Shown here piece by piece: positions 35,331 to 43,932 of a stretch of DNA of 64,000 bases (its first letter is position 1; each line of letters opens with the position of its first letter). The stretch is from Halomonas salipaludis. GTDB lineage: Bacteria > Pseudomonadota > Gammaproteobacteria > Pseudomonadales > Halomonadaceae. The notes below the pieces were generated by a model. It ran no database searches, was not told the origin of the DNA, and was given only the letters and a program-made list of their open reading frames with translations. The stretch lies in assembly GCF_002286975.1 (NCBI RefSeq), contig NZ_NSKB01000008.1, positions 62,001 to 126,000 of the forward strand. The letters are read 5' to 3'. Both the position numbers and the translations under genes were made by a program.

Positions 35331-36029
35331 TTATTCAGCCTCGCTCTCGGCGTCTGGATCCAAACCGAACAGCGCCCCATAGCGCAGGCCAATATAGGCA
35401 TGCTCGCGCATCAGCATCTCGGCACGGGCGCTCTCGCCGCGGCCTAGTGCCTGAAATACCAGCTGATGCTGCTGATGGGCCAGGTAGAGCTTCTGGTACT
35501 CGCGGTCGAGCGCCGAGCTGTCGATGACGATGGAGTCGGCGGAGGCGAACGGCAGATGGTTATTGCGCTGGATCGCATCGCCAATCACCCGGCTACCGGT
35601 GGCCTCGACGATGGCGCGGTGGAAGGTCTCGTTCAGCTCACTCCAGCGGGCGATATCGCCCTCCTCGAGATAGCCCTTGCCAAGCAGCTCGGCGCCGCGG
35701 GCGATGCAGCCTTCAAGCTGTTCACGCACCGCAGGCGGCAAGCCACGTTCGGCAAGGCGCCGCGCCGCCAGCCCCTCCAGCGCACCGCGCACCTCCACCG
35801 CGCATAGCACGTCCTCCTGGGAGAACTCGCGCACCACGAAGCCGCGCTTGTTGGCCCGCTGCAGCAACCCCTCCTGCTCCAGGGTACGGAAAGCCAGCCG
35901 CACCGGGGTACGCGACACCCCCAGCTGCTCGGCCACTCGCACCTCGCCGATGCGCTCACCGGGCTGGTAGCCACCCTCGCTGATCAGCTTGCGCAGTCGG
36001 GTCACCACGCTCTTGTCATCACTACTCAC
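35331..36029 (-). CDS. vanR: GntR-family (FCD type) repressor, VanR-like
   Basis: 232-residue FadR-subfamily GntR regulator. The N-terminal winged helix includes RIGEVRVAEQLGVSRTPVRL and AFRTLEQEGLLQRANKRGFV. The C-terminal all-helical FCD domain carries the metal-binding histidine pattern (LNETFHRAIVEA and later HQLVFQALG). The start is GTG with AAGGA upstream. It is divergent from vanAB, and the gap carries two copies of the palindrome TTGGATCCA, the operator known for VanR of Caulobacter. This makes a vanillate-responsive repressor of vanAB the best reading. Confidence 0.85.
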   Translation of the reverse strand: MSSDDKSVVTRLRKLISEGGYQPGERIGEVRVAEQLGVSRTPVRLAFRTLEQEGLLQRANKRGFVVREFSQEDVLCAVEVRGALEGLAARRLAERGLPPAVREQLEGCIARGAELLGKGYLEEGDIARWSELNETFHRAIVEATGSRVIGDAIQRNNHLPFASADSIVIDSSALDREYQKLYLAHQQHQLVFQALGRGESARAEMLMREHAYIGLRYGALFGLDPDAESEAE

Positions 36030-36073
36030 CTGTTTTCCTTAGTGTTATGGCATGTTAATGACGGAAAGCCACT

Positions 36074-36135
36074 TTGGATCCAACTAAAGCATATATTGAC
36101 CAAGACAAGCTACATGGCCTGTACTTTGGATCCAT
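36074..36135. promoter_or_regulatory. Two VanR-type operators and vanA promoter
   Basis: TTGGATCCAA at 36074-36083 and TTGGATCCAT at 36126-36135 have centres 52 bases apart. Between them a vanA promoter reads TTGACC (36096-36101), 18 bases, TGTACT (36120-36125). The second operator directly follows the -10. The 12-mer ATTGGATCCAAT is the established Caulobacter VanR operator. Confidence 0.75.
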
Positions 36136-36199
36136 AAATAGATAGAACACAAAATGGTTCAACAACACAACAGACTGGTCGTAACGAGGAGAAACCGCG

Positions 36200-37252
36200 A
36201 TGTTCCCCAAAAATACCTGGTACGTAGCCTGCACCCCGGATGAAATCGAGGACAAGCCCCTCGGCCGCACCGTCTGCAACGAGACGATCGTGTTCTTTCG
36301 CGGCGAAGGAGGCAAGGTCGCCGCCGTGGAAGACTTCTGCCCCCACCGCGGCGCCCCGCTGTCGCTGGGCTTCGTGCGCGATGGACAGCTGGTATGCGGC
36401 TACCACGGCCTAGAGATGGGCGGCGACGGCAAGTGCTCCGGCATGCCCGGGCAGCGGGTGCGCGGCTTTCCCTCGCTGCGCGCCTATCCGGTCGAGGAGC
36501 GCCACGGCTTCATCTGGGTCTGGCCCGGCGACGCCGAACAGGCCGACCCGGCCGAGATTCCCGAGCTGCACTGGGCCCATGACCCCGAGTGGGCCTACGG
36601 CGGCGGGCTCTACCACGTCAACTGCGGTTACCGGCTGATGATCGACAACCTCATGGACCTGACCCACGAGACCTACGTCCATGCCTCCAGCATCGGCCAG
36701 CCAGAAATCGAGGAAGCCGCCCCCGACACCCAGGTCAACGGCAGCGAGGTGATCACCAGCCGGCACATGGAGAACATCCCCGCGCCGCCCTTCTGGCAGG
36801 CCGCCCTGCGCGGCAACGACCTGGCCGACGACGTGCCGGTGGACCGCTGGCAGATCTGCCGCTTCACGCCCCCCAGCCACGTGATGATCGAGGTCGGCGT
36901 GGCCCACGCTGGCAAGGGTGGTTACGACGCCCCGGAAGCCTACAAGGCGGCCAGCATCGTGGTCGACTTCATCACCCCCGAGACCGAGACCTCGATCTGG
37001 TACTTCTGGGGCATGGCACGCCACTTCAAGCCGCAGGATAGCGAACTCACCGACAAGATCCGCGAAGGCCAGGGCAAGATCTTCGCCGAGGACCTGGAGA
37101 TGCTCGAGGCACAGCAGCGCAACCTACTCGCCTACCCCGAGCGCCAGCTGCTCAAGCTCAACATCGACGGCGGCGGCGTGCAGGCACGGCGCATTATCGA
37201 GCGGCTGATCGCCGAAGAGCGCGAGGCCACGCCAGCGGAGCAGGCCTCATGA
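36200..37252 (+). CDS. vanA: Vanillate O-demethylase oxygenase subunit
   Basis: 350-residue Rieske non-heme iron oxygenase that removes the methoxy methyl group of vanillate to give protocatechuate and formaldehyde. The Rieske ligands are Cys47, His49, Cys66 and His69 (CPHRGAP...CGYHG). The mononuclear iron site is DLTHETYVH (His156, His161). Length and motif order match VanA. GAGGAG precedes the ATG. It overlaps vanB by 4 bases (ATGA), and the operator pair upstream fits control by the divergent GntR gene. Confidence 0.94.
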   Translation: MFPKNTWYVACTPDEIEDKPLGRTVCNETIVFFRGEGGKVAAVEDFCPHRGAPLSLGFVRDGQLVCGYHGLEMGGDGKCSGMPGQRVRGFPSLRAYPVEERHGFIWVWPGDAEQADPAEIPELHWAHDPEWAYGGGLYHVNCGYRLMIDNLMDLTHETYVHASSIGQPEIEEAAPDTQVNGSEVITSRHMENIPAPPFWQAALRGNDLADDVPVDRWQICRFTPPSHVMIEVGVAHAGKGGYDAPEAYKAASIVVDFITPETETSIWYFWGMARHFKPQDSELTDKIREGQGKIFAEDLEMLEAQQRNLLAYPERQLLKLNIDGGGVQARRIIERLIAEEREATPAEQAS

Positions 37253-38229
37253 GTGCGCTGCCCCTGTCGATGTTCGTCGAGGTGACCGCCAAGCGCCAGA
37301 CCGCCGAGGACATCATCGTCGTCGAGCTGGCCGATCCCCACGGCCGGCCGCTGCCGGCCTTCAGCGCCGGCGCCCATATCGACGTGCGAGTCCCGGCGCC
37401 GGGCCAGGACGGGTTGATCCGCCAGTACTCGCTGTGCAATCACCCCGAGGAGCGCGACCGCTACCGCCTGGGTATCCTCCGCGAGCCCGACTCGCGGGGC
37501 GGCTCGAAGGCCATGCACGACGAGCTCCAGGTCGGTGACCTGCTGGCGATCAGCGCGCCCAAGAACCACTTCCCACTCGAGCCGGCTCGCCGCTCCCTGC
37601 TGTTCGCCGGTGGCATCGGCATTACCCCGCTGCTGTGCATGGCCGAGCGCCTGGCGCATACCCAGGCGGCCTTCGAGCTGCACTACTGCACCCGCTCGGC
37701 GGCGCGCACCGCTTTTCTCGACGAGATCCGCGCGGCCGACTTCGCCGACCGCGTGCAGCTGCACTTCGACGACGGCGACGCCGAGCAAAAGCTCGACCTC
37801 GCCAGCTTGGCGGCGACGCCGGATCCCGACACCCAGGTCTACGTCTGCGGCCCGGCGGGCTTTATCGATCACGTGCTGAGCACCTTTCGCGAGCACGGCT
37901 GGCCGGAGGCGCAGCTGCACACCGAGTACTTCAGCGGCGTCGAGACCGCCCGCGACGATGACGGCAGCTTCGAGGTCAAGATCGCCAGCAGCGGCGCCAG
38001 CTTCCAGGTACCCGCCGACAAGACCGTGCACCAAGTACTCAGCGAGAACGGCATCGAGATCATGGTCTCCTGCGAACAGGGCGTCTGCGGCACCTGCCTG
38101 ACACGGGTGCTCGAGGGCGAGCCCGACCACCGCGACCTCTATCTCGATGACCACGAGCACGCCGCCAACGACCAGTTCACCCCCTGCTGCTCCAGAGCCA
38201 AGAGCAAGACCCTGGTGCTCGACCTCTGA
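37249..38229 (+). CDS. vanB: Vanillate O-demethylase reductase subunit
   Basis: 326-residue reductase of the phthalate-dioxygenase-reductase type. The FMN-binding RQYSLCNHPEERDRYRLGIL comes first, then the NADH-binding LLFAGGIGITPLLCMAERLA. The C-terminal plant-type [2Fe-2S] ferredoxin domain has CEQGVCGTC and a later cysteine. It passes electrons from NADH to VanA. Translationally coupled to vanA. A receptor gene follows after 34 bases and is probably in the same operon. Confidence 0.94.
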   Translation: MSALPLSMFVEVTAKRQTAEDIIVVELADPHGRPLPAFSAGAHIDVRVPAPGQDGLIRQYSLCNHPEERDRYRLGILREPDSRGGSKAMHDELQVGDLLAISAPKNHFPLEPARRSLLFAGGIGITPLLCMAERLAHTQAAFELHYCTRSAARTAFLDEIRAADFADRVQLHFDDGDAEQKLDLASLAATPDPDTQVYVCGPAGFIDHVLSTFREHGWPEAQLHTEYFSGVETARDDDGSFEVKIASSGASFQVPADKTVHQVLSENGIEIMVSCEQGVCGTCLTRVLEGEPDHRDLYLDDHEHAANDQFTPCCSRAKSKTLVLDL

Positions 38230-38263
38230 CCCGACACCCATAACCATAATCAGAGAGGTTCCC

Positions 38264-39289
38264 ATGACCCTGACTGCACGCCCCACCCGACTCGCCGCTG
38301 GCATGGCGCTGGCCGCTGGCCTGGCCGCCCTGCCGGCCCTGGCAGAAGCCACCACCCTGCGTATCGCCCACGTCTGGCCCGGCGGTTCGATGGTCGACCG
38401 TGAGCTGTTCGGCGCCTGGGCCGAGAGCGTCGAGGAGGCCTCAGAGGGCCGCCTCAGCGTCGAGATCTACCCCGGCCAGACCCTCGCCAGCGCCGACAAC
38501 ACCTACCAGGGTGCCGTCAGCGGCATCGCCGATATCGGCGCCACCGCCCAGGGCTACAGCGCCGGCCGCTTCCCGCTGACCCAGGTGATCGAACTGCCCG
38601 GCGTATCGCTAAGCAGCCGCCAGGGCTCGTGCATCCTGCAGTCGCTGTATGACGACGGCCACCTGGATGACGAGTACGACGACTCCCACGTGCTGTTCAT
38701 GTTCACCACCGGCCCCGGCTACCTGCATACCAGCGACCGCCTGATCGAGACGCCGAGCGACCTCGAAGGCCTGCGCATGCGGCGCCCCACTGCCGTGGTC
38801 GGCGACATGTTCTCGCGGCTCGGCGCCCAGGCCATCGGCATGCCGGCGCCGGACGTCTTCACCTCGATGCAGCGCGGCGCCATCGACGGGCTCAGCTTCA
38901 ACTGGGAGGGCATGAAGACCTTCCGCCTCAACGAGCAGGCCCACTACCACACCGAAGTGCCGCTCTACGACCTGGCGCTCACCGCCACCATGAACCGCGA
39001 CACCTACGAGAGCCTGCCCGACGACCTGCGCCAGGTCATCGACGACCACAGCGGCATCGAGTGGTCGCTGCGCGCCGCCGCCGTCTACGACGAGCTGATT
39101 CGCCAGGGCCGCGAAGAGGCGCAAGAGGCCGGCCACGAATTCCTGGTCATCGACGACGCCATGAACGACGACGCCTGGGGGCCGGTACTGCAGGAGACCA
39201 TCGACCGCTACCTGGCCGATACCGGTGGTGAAGCCGAGACCCTCTACGAAGAGAGCCTGCGCCTGCAGCAGGAGAGCTGTGACGTATGA
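38264..39289 (+). CDS. Orphan TRAP substrate-binding protein (DctP) in the vanAB operon
   Basis: 341-residue DctP receptor with a signal peptide (MTLTARPTRLAAGMALAAGL... ending ALA) and mature start EATTLRIAHVWPGGS. LEGLRMRRPTAVVGDMF and GMPAPDVFTSMQRGAIDG are conserved. The ATG at 38264 is chosen because GAGAGG precedes it; the open frame extends back into vanB without meaning. No permease gene follows. It is a near paralogue of the receptor at 34047-35069, so it may share that DctQM pair and add vanillate or a related acid to its range. It is followed by a strong terminator. Confidence 0.92.
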   Translation: MTLTARPTRLAAGMALAAGLAALPALAEATTLRIAHVWPGGSMVDRELFGAWAESVEEASEGRLSVEIYPGQTLASADNTYQGAVSGIADIGATAQGYSAGRFPLTQVIELPGVSLSSRQGSCILQSLYDDGHLDDEYDDSHVLFMFTTGPGYLHTSDRLIETPSDLEGLRMRRPTAVVGDMFSRLGAQAIGMPAPDVFTSMQRGAIDGLSFNWEGMKTFRLNEQAHYHTEVPLYDLALTATMNRDTYESLPDDLRQVIDDHSGIEWSLRAAAVYDELIRQGREEAQEAGHEFLVIDDAMNDDAWGPVLQETIDRYLADTGGEAETLYEESLRLQQESCDV

Positions 39290-39314
39290 CGCCAAGGCGT
39301 CGACGTCCTCCGTT

Positions 39315-39338
39315 GCCCCGCTACGGCGGGGCTTTTTT
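39315..39338 (+). terminator. Intrinsic terminator of the vanAB operon
   Basis: GCCCCGC/GCGGGGC (39315-39321 and 39326-39332) with a TACG loop, followed by six T residues (39333-39338), 26 bases past the receptor stop codon. Confidence 0.92.
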
Positions 39339-39382
39339 GGAGCTTCGCCTAGCAGAGTGAGGCAGGCATCGCGCTCCTCAGT

Positions 39383-40579
39383 TCAAGGAATATCACGCCG
39401 GTAGAGTGAATAACCTGCCACGCGCCAACGCTCGCCGGTTTGCGTGTCGTAGTAACCACCTTGGGCGCTACGCCCCTCATCTTCGATTTTCCAGCGACCG
39501 CCCCCATCATAGCTCACCGCAGTAACATCTTTACCGAGCAAGCTGCCTTCGTTCACCCCATCGAACAGCAGCCCTTCATCTGGGGTGATATACAAGGCAT
39601 AGCCCACCAGGTCGCTATCGAATTCATTCAGCTCAGTGAGTTGATCACCGTCCCAGTACCAGACAGAAGTGGGATGTTCCACCAACTGCTCCTTCGGCAC
39701 TAGGGTGATGGGGCGCCCTTTCCGAGCCAGGATATAAACCTCGCCTTTCTCTGTCGCGGCAATATCGTTAACGCCGTAATCCCCAACTGCCACCTCAAAT
39801 ACAGGCTCGTCCTCCCCCCAGGGCAGAGAGTAAATGGCGCTCTCGCCACGATGATGGTCAAAGAACGCCATGCGCAGCACATTATCCTGCCCCAGTGCTA
39901 CCAAGTCGAAGCGCTGTCGTTCGTTTTCCAGGTTACGGGCACCGGCCGGCACGGGAATCTCTTGCCAGTTCTCACCTCCATTTTCGGTCCGCCAGATGTG
40001 TGGTCCCCAGCCCACCAGATAGCCCCGCTGAGCATCGATAAACCTCAGCACCGAAATATTCTGATCCTCCGGCCATCGCAAGCGATCCCAAGTTTCCCCC
40101 TGATCGCTGGACTTAAACAGCTGGGTAAGTTGTGGATGATATCGCTGCCCCGGAGGTTTTTCAGCCGTGCGGTCCGACCACCCCGTAGCAAGGTAAAGCG
40201 TGCTCCAGTCTGGTGAAAGCCACCAATCTGCCTGCTGGGCGGGCTCTTCGAAGCGCCGCTCGACGCCATCTTCAAGATCCCCTGCGAGAATACGCACAGT
40301 GCGACGGTTGGCTCTTTCACCGACATCCCCCATCCATGCTTCCGTAGGCTCAGCCCTATCTGGATCACTACGCTCTTCACGTGGTTTGAATGTTATTTCC
40401 GGATTGGTCAGCTTCATAGAAAGCACCTGCTCGCCACGAATACGGAAGTCCCCTGGTCCATAGGGTTTGTCTTCCTTCATAAAATCGTTGCTGACGCGCT
40501 CCCACATTCCCCCACTCCCTATCACGTAACTTGCTACCAAGATGACAAGTATGGCTAATGCCCAACGCAAACGGCGCAT
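39383..40579 (-). CDS. Membrane-anchored BNR/Asp-box protein, probable T6SS immunity protein
   Basis: 398-residue protein with an N-terminal membrane anchor (WALAILVILVASYVIGSGG) and a large exported part. Three Asp-box motifs, SSDQGETW (about residues 157-164), TENGGENW (about 198-205) and SYDGGGRW near the C-terminus, point to a sialidase-like beta-propeller. The ATG at 40577-40579 has AGGAG in front. It begins 8 bases after the stop of a VgrG-linked gene of unknown function and has lower GC than the flanking operons. Position and periplasm-facing topology suggest it protects the producer from that toxin candidate; Tli-type immunity proteins have been described with similar folds. Function not shown by sequence alone. 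Confidence 0.6.
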   Translation of the reverse strand: MRRLRWALAILVILVASYVIGSGGMWERVSNDFMKEDKPYGPGDFRIRGEQVLSMKLTNPEITFKPREERSDPDRAEPTEAWMGDVGERANRRTVRILAGDLEDGVERRFEEPAQQADWWLSPDWSTLYLATGWSDRTAEKPPGQRYHPQLTQLFKSSDQGETWDRLRWPEDQNISVLRFIDAQRGYLVGWGPHIWRTENGGENWQEIPVPAGARNLENERQRFDLVALGQDNVLRMAFFDHHRGESAIYSLPWGEDEPVFEVAVGDYGVNDIAATEKGEVYILARKGRPITLVPKEQLVEHPTSVWYWDGDQLTELNEFDSDLVGYALYITPDEGLLFDGVNEGSLLGKDVTAVSYDGGGRWKIEDEGRSAQGGYYDTQTGERWRVAGYSLYRRDIP

Positions 40580-40587
40580 ATTCACTC

Positions 40588-41502
40588 CTAACGTAGATGC
40601 TGCATCAAACGCGAAAGCGCCTGCTCCACAGCACTGACGCCCTCATTGACACGTGCATCGACAGTTTCTGCCGCCGCCCGAGCACCGTCAGAGATGGCGT
40701 CCCTGGCACCGAGAGCCTTGTCTCGTGCCACCTCAATGCCACTGTCAATAGCCTGGTTCCATGTCTCTCCATCCAGCCACTCTTCGACGTTGGGTTGGGT
40801 GCCGATGCGCAACAGGTCACTGATTGGCAGGTCTGCAAGCCCTCCATCCAGGTAGGCCGGCACATGGGTATTGAACGCGAAGGTTTTAAAGGTAGTTTTA
40901 TCCACTTCCAGCTCATACTGAGGCACTGTCATTTGAACGCTGCGATTGGGGTAACGGCGACACACCACATTAATATCATCGCCTACCATGTTATCCCTCA
41001 AACCGTCCTCAATATTACTTTGAAGAAGATAACGTGCATCAGCTAGCCACTCCTTACCCTGCTCGCTTAGCCTAGGCTTTAACCGCTCTCCATAAGTATA
41101 GCAATAATAGTAGCCATAACTGATATAGTAGTCCGGTGGCTGATGCTCGCAACCGATATGGCGCATCATAAAATTGGCATGCCGCGACCAGTGCTCGTGA
41201 GTGCTATCGGGCGCAGCCAGTAGGTCACGATTCGCCAGGAGACGACGTAGCACTTCTATATCATCGAACGGATTCCACCGTGTGGCCCAGGCTCGGATAG
41301 CTTCCCAGGTAGCCACGCCGGTTTTATCGATAAATTCATCGTGAAGCGGCCGATAATAGAACTCGCAGTTTCCCAAAAAGCCTTGGTTTGCGGGCGGCAC
41401 TTCCTTATCACAAATATGCAGGCGGGCCTCTGCTCTCTGGGTATCACTCGCTGGTGTATAGGTGGCATCCGCCTCACCCAGCACGCGCTCAAGCGATGTC
41501 AT
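40588..41502 (-). CDS. Candidate T6SS effector of unknown family
   Basis: 304-residue protein I do not recognise. It begins 3 bases after the vgrG stop with GGAGGG before the ATG, so it is translated from the same message, the usual place for VgrG-carried effectors. The middle is aromatic and cysteine-rich (HIGCEHQPPDYYISYGYYYC then YGERLKPRLSEQ), followed by FAFNTHVPAYLDGGLADLP. The last 60 residues form a helical, alanine-rich region (ARAAAETVDARVNEGV). No signal peptide or clear catalytic triad is seen. Lower GC than its surroundings. It could be an adaptor rather than a toxin. Confidence 0.55.
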   Translation of the reverse strand: MTSLERVLGEADATYTPASDTQRAEARLHICDKEVPPANQGFLGNCEFYYRPLHDEFIDKTGVATWEAIRAWATRWNPFDDIEVLRRLLANRDLLAAPDSTHEHWSRHANFMMRHIGCEHQPPDYYISYGYYYCYTYGERLKPRLSEQGKEWLADARYLLQSNIEDGLRDNMVGDDINVVCRRYPNRSVQMTVPQYELEVDKTTFKTFAFNTHVPAYLDGGLADLPISDLLRIGTQPNVEEWLDGETWNQAIDSGIEVARDKALGARDAISDGARAAAETVDARVNEGVSAVEQALSRLMQHLR

Positions 41503-41505
41503 GTC

Positions 41506-43665
41506 TCATCCCTCCAGTATGTCGATATGCAGCCGCCCAGGCCTCTGGCTTTGTGCCATCTCGGTTTCGCCAAGTTCGCTGGTTCGCCCTTCTTGGACGA
41601 TGTTGCCTTGAGCGTCGGTCATTCGATAACGCATATTGGCTGCGGGGATATTGGTACCTGCCCAGGTGACCACGAACGCTTGATCGTAACTGCCCATCTC
41701 CAATCCCTCCGCTTCTGCAGGTAACAACGGTTCAAGTACCGCCTGCCCGCTGCCCACCCCGGGACTGCCACCGGAGTTGATCTTGACCTGGGCGCCGACG
41801 ATGGTGACGCCGCTGGGGTCGAGCTTGATAACGCTGCCGCCGGCCTTGAGGGTGATCTCGGCGCCGGCGTCGATCACGGTCTTGCTGCCGGCCTTGTGGT
41901 GCACTTCTTGCCCCGCCTCGATGAGCTGGGCGCGGCCCGTCTTCTCGTGGCGAGTGGCGTCGACGCTCAGGTGGTCGTCGCCGTCGACCTGGGTGTGGCG
42001 GCTGCCGTGCACGGTGAGGTGATCGTCGTTGTCGATTTCGCTGATGCGGTCGCGGCGGACCGTGAGATGACTGTCGTTGCCGATCTCTTCAGTGCGGTCG
42101 TTGTTGGTGAGCAACTCCAGGTCCTTCTGGGCGTGCAGCCAGATCTGCTCCTGGTCGGCCTGGTCCTCGAAGCGCAGCTCGTTGAAGCCGTCGCCCTGGT
42201 GGCTCTGGGTGCGGATCACGGTGCGCGTCTTGTGCTCGGGCAGTGCGTAGGGCGCGGTATTCACCGCGTGGTAGGTGCGCCCGGTGATCAGCGGCTGATC
42301 CGGGTCGCCTTCCAAGTAGCTGATTATTACCTCGTGGCCGATCCGCGGGATGGCGATGCTGCCGTAGCCACCACCGGCCCAGTCCTGACTCACTCTCAGC
42401 CAGGCGCTCGCCGTTTCATTGGGTTCGGCGTAGCGGTCCCAGGGGAACTGCACCTTGACCCGGCCGTGCTCGTCGCAGTGGATCTCTTCGCCCTCGGGGC
42501 CGACCACGAAGGCGACCTGGGGGCCGTCGACTCGGGGCCTGGGGTTGGGCATGGGCCGCCAGGCCTGATCGGCGGGCATCAGGAGCAGGTCGTTGTGGTA
42601 GCAGGTCATGCTCTGGCTGTCTCCCTGGAGGATACTGTCCTCCTCCAAGGCCTGGTGCTGCTCGCCGTGATGCACCACGCCGATCACCTGCCAGTCGCGG
42701 TTGAGTGCGTCGAGATCGTGGTCGCTGAGGGTGAAGCGTACCCCCGGGGCGAGCTCGGGCAGGTCGCTCTCGGCCTCGGCGGTGCTGGCGTCCTGGCGCA
42801 GCGCCTCGAGGCGTATCTGGGTAAAGGGCTCGCCGGAGGCGTCGCTCTTGTAGCGCCCGGGATAGTCGTAGTGCTCGTAGTCCGCTCGTTGGCCATGTGC
42901 CTCCAGCCCATCGGCCGCGTGGTCGTGCAGCTGACCATAGCTCGGGTTCTTGAAGGAGTAGTCCTTGAGGGTGGCGCTGGCCGGGGCGAGGCGGGCGACC
43001 TGCTTGAGCTTGCGTACATGGCGAGTCGGCGGCGTGCCGCCGGCGCGGCTGTGGTAGCGGCGCTCGCCCAGATGGGGCAGCACCTGGGGCGCGTCGGCGA
43101 ACACCAGGCGGTGGCCGGCACTCGGCGCATCGCCATCGTCGCCTGCAGCAGCAAACTCGTGGTAATAGAACAGCCCCTCTTCGGCCGCCAGGCGCTGGAC
43201 GAAGGCGAGATCGGTCTCGCGGTACTGGGTCAGGTACTCGCGCACCTCGGGTTCCCGGGTCGCGGCGAAGGCGATATCGGCGATGCCATGCTCGTCGCAC
43301 AGGGTATTGAGCGCGGTGAGCGGCGAGACCGCCTGGAAGATGCGCGAGTTGTGGCGCAGCCCGAGGCGCCACAGCGCGGGGCGGATCTCGAGGTGATAGA
43401 AGGTGCGGCGGTGGCCGCTATCGCCACGGCCGAACTCGCTGACCACGCCGTTGATGAGGCGCAGCGCCTCGCCATCCTGCCAGATCGTCAGGGTCGCCTC
43501 GCGGTCGAGGATCTCGCTGGCAGAGAGGCCGCTGTCGCGGCTGGCAAAGCGTACGCTGAGCGCGAAGGGTGCGGAGAGCCGCTCACGATGGGTGAAGTCG
43601 ATCACCGCCACGTCCTCGACGCCAGGCAGGCTCAAGGTAAAGTGTAATCCGCTCGCGCTGGCCAT
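41506..43665 (-). CDS. vgrG: Type VI secretion spike protein VgrG
   Basis: 719-residue VgrG. The N-terminal gp27-like part starts LHFTLSLPGVEDVAVIDFTH. The gp5-like OB-fold has DEHGRVKVQFPWDR, and the needle region has repeated short motifs (DRTEEIGNDSHLTVRRDR, DNDDHLTVHGSR, DGDDHLSVDATR). The DUF2345-like helix follows with AGAEITLKAGGSVIKLDPSG. After about residue 640 comes a further C-terminal extension (YDQAFVVTWAGTNIPAANM and beyond) that may bind cargo. The ATG at 43663-43665 has GGAGG upstream. No other T6SS structural genes are in the window, so this is an orphan vgrG island. Confidence 0.92.
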   Translation of the reverse strand: MASASGLHFTLSLPGVEDVAVIDFTHRERLSAPFALSVRFASRDSGLSASEILDREATLTIWQDGEALRLINGVVSEFGRGDSGHRRTFYHLEIRPALWRLGLRHNSRIFQAVSPLTALNTLCDEHGIADIAFAATREPEVREYLTQYRETDLAFVQRLAAEEGLFYYHEFAAAGDDGDAPSAGHRLVFADAPQVLPHLGERRYHSRAGGTPPTRHVRKLKQVARLAPASATLKDYSFKNPSYGQLHDHAADGLEAHGQRADYEHYDYPGRYKSDASGEPFTQIRLEALRQDASTAEAESDLPELAPGVRFTLSDHDLDALNRDWQVIGVVHHGEQHQALEEDSILQGDSQSMTCYHNDLLLMPADQAWRPMPNPRPRVDGPQVAFVVGPEGEEIHCDEHGRVKVQFPWDRYAEPNETASAWLRVSQDWAGGGYGSIAIPRIGHEVIISYLEGDPDQPLITGRTYHAVNTAPYALPEHKTRTVIRTQSHQGDGFNELRFEDQADQEQIWLHAQKDLELLTNNDRTEEIGNDSHLTVRRDRISEIDNDDHLTVHGSRHTQVDGDDHLSVDATRHEKTGRAQLIEAGQEVHHKAGSKTVIDAGAEITLKAGGSVIKLDPSGVTIVGAQVKINSGGSPGVGSGQAVLEPLLPAEAEGLEMGSYDQAFVVTWAGTNIPAANMRYRMTDAQGNIVQEGRTSELGETEMAQSQRPGRLHIDILEG

Positions 43666-43932
43666 TACGCCTCCCTGCGTCTGGAACATGCCGTGGTGAT
43701 TGATGCATTAGAGGAATGAAATCCTTGGTGCGGCAAGGATACCAATCCCAGCGGCCGGCATCTGTGGGTGTTCACCTACAACGGTGTAGGAAATGGCTTA
43801 CAAAAGCATTGAGAGCATACCTACGGCATCCCATCGTTCATCTGCACGATGTTCAGGCCCGCCCAAGGGAGTGAAGATGATGTTACGGCCCCGTTTACTG
43901 GCCGACTCCAATAACAACAACGGTACCCGACG

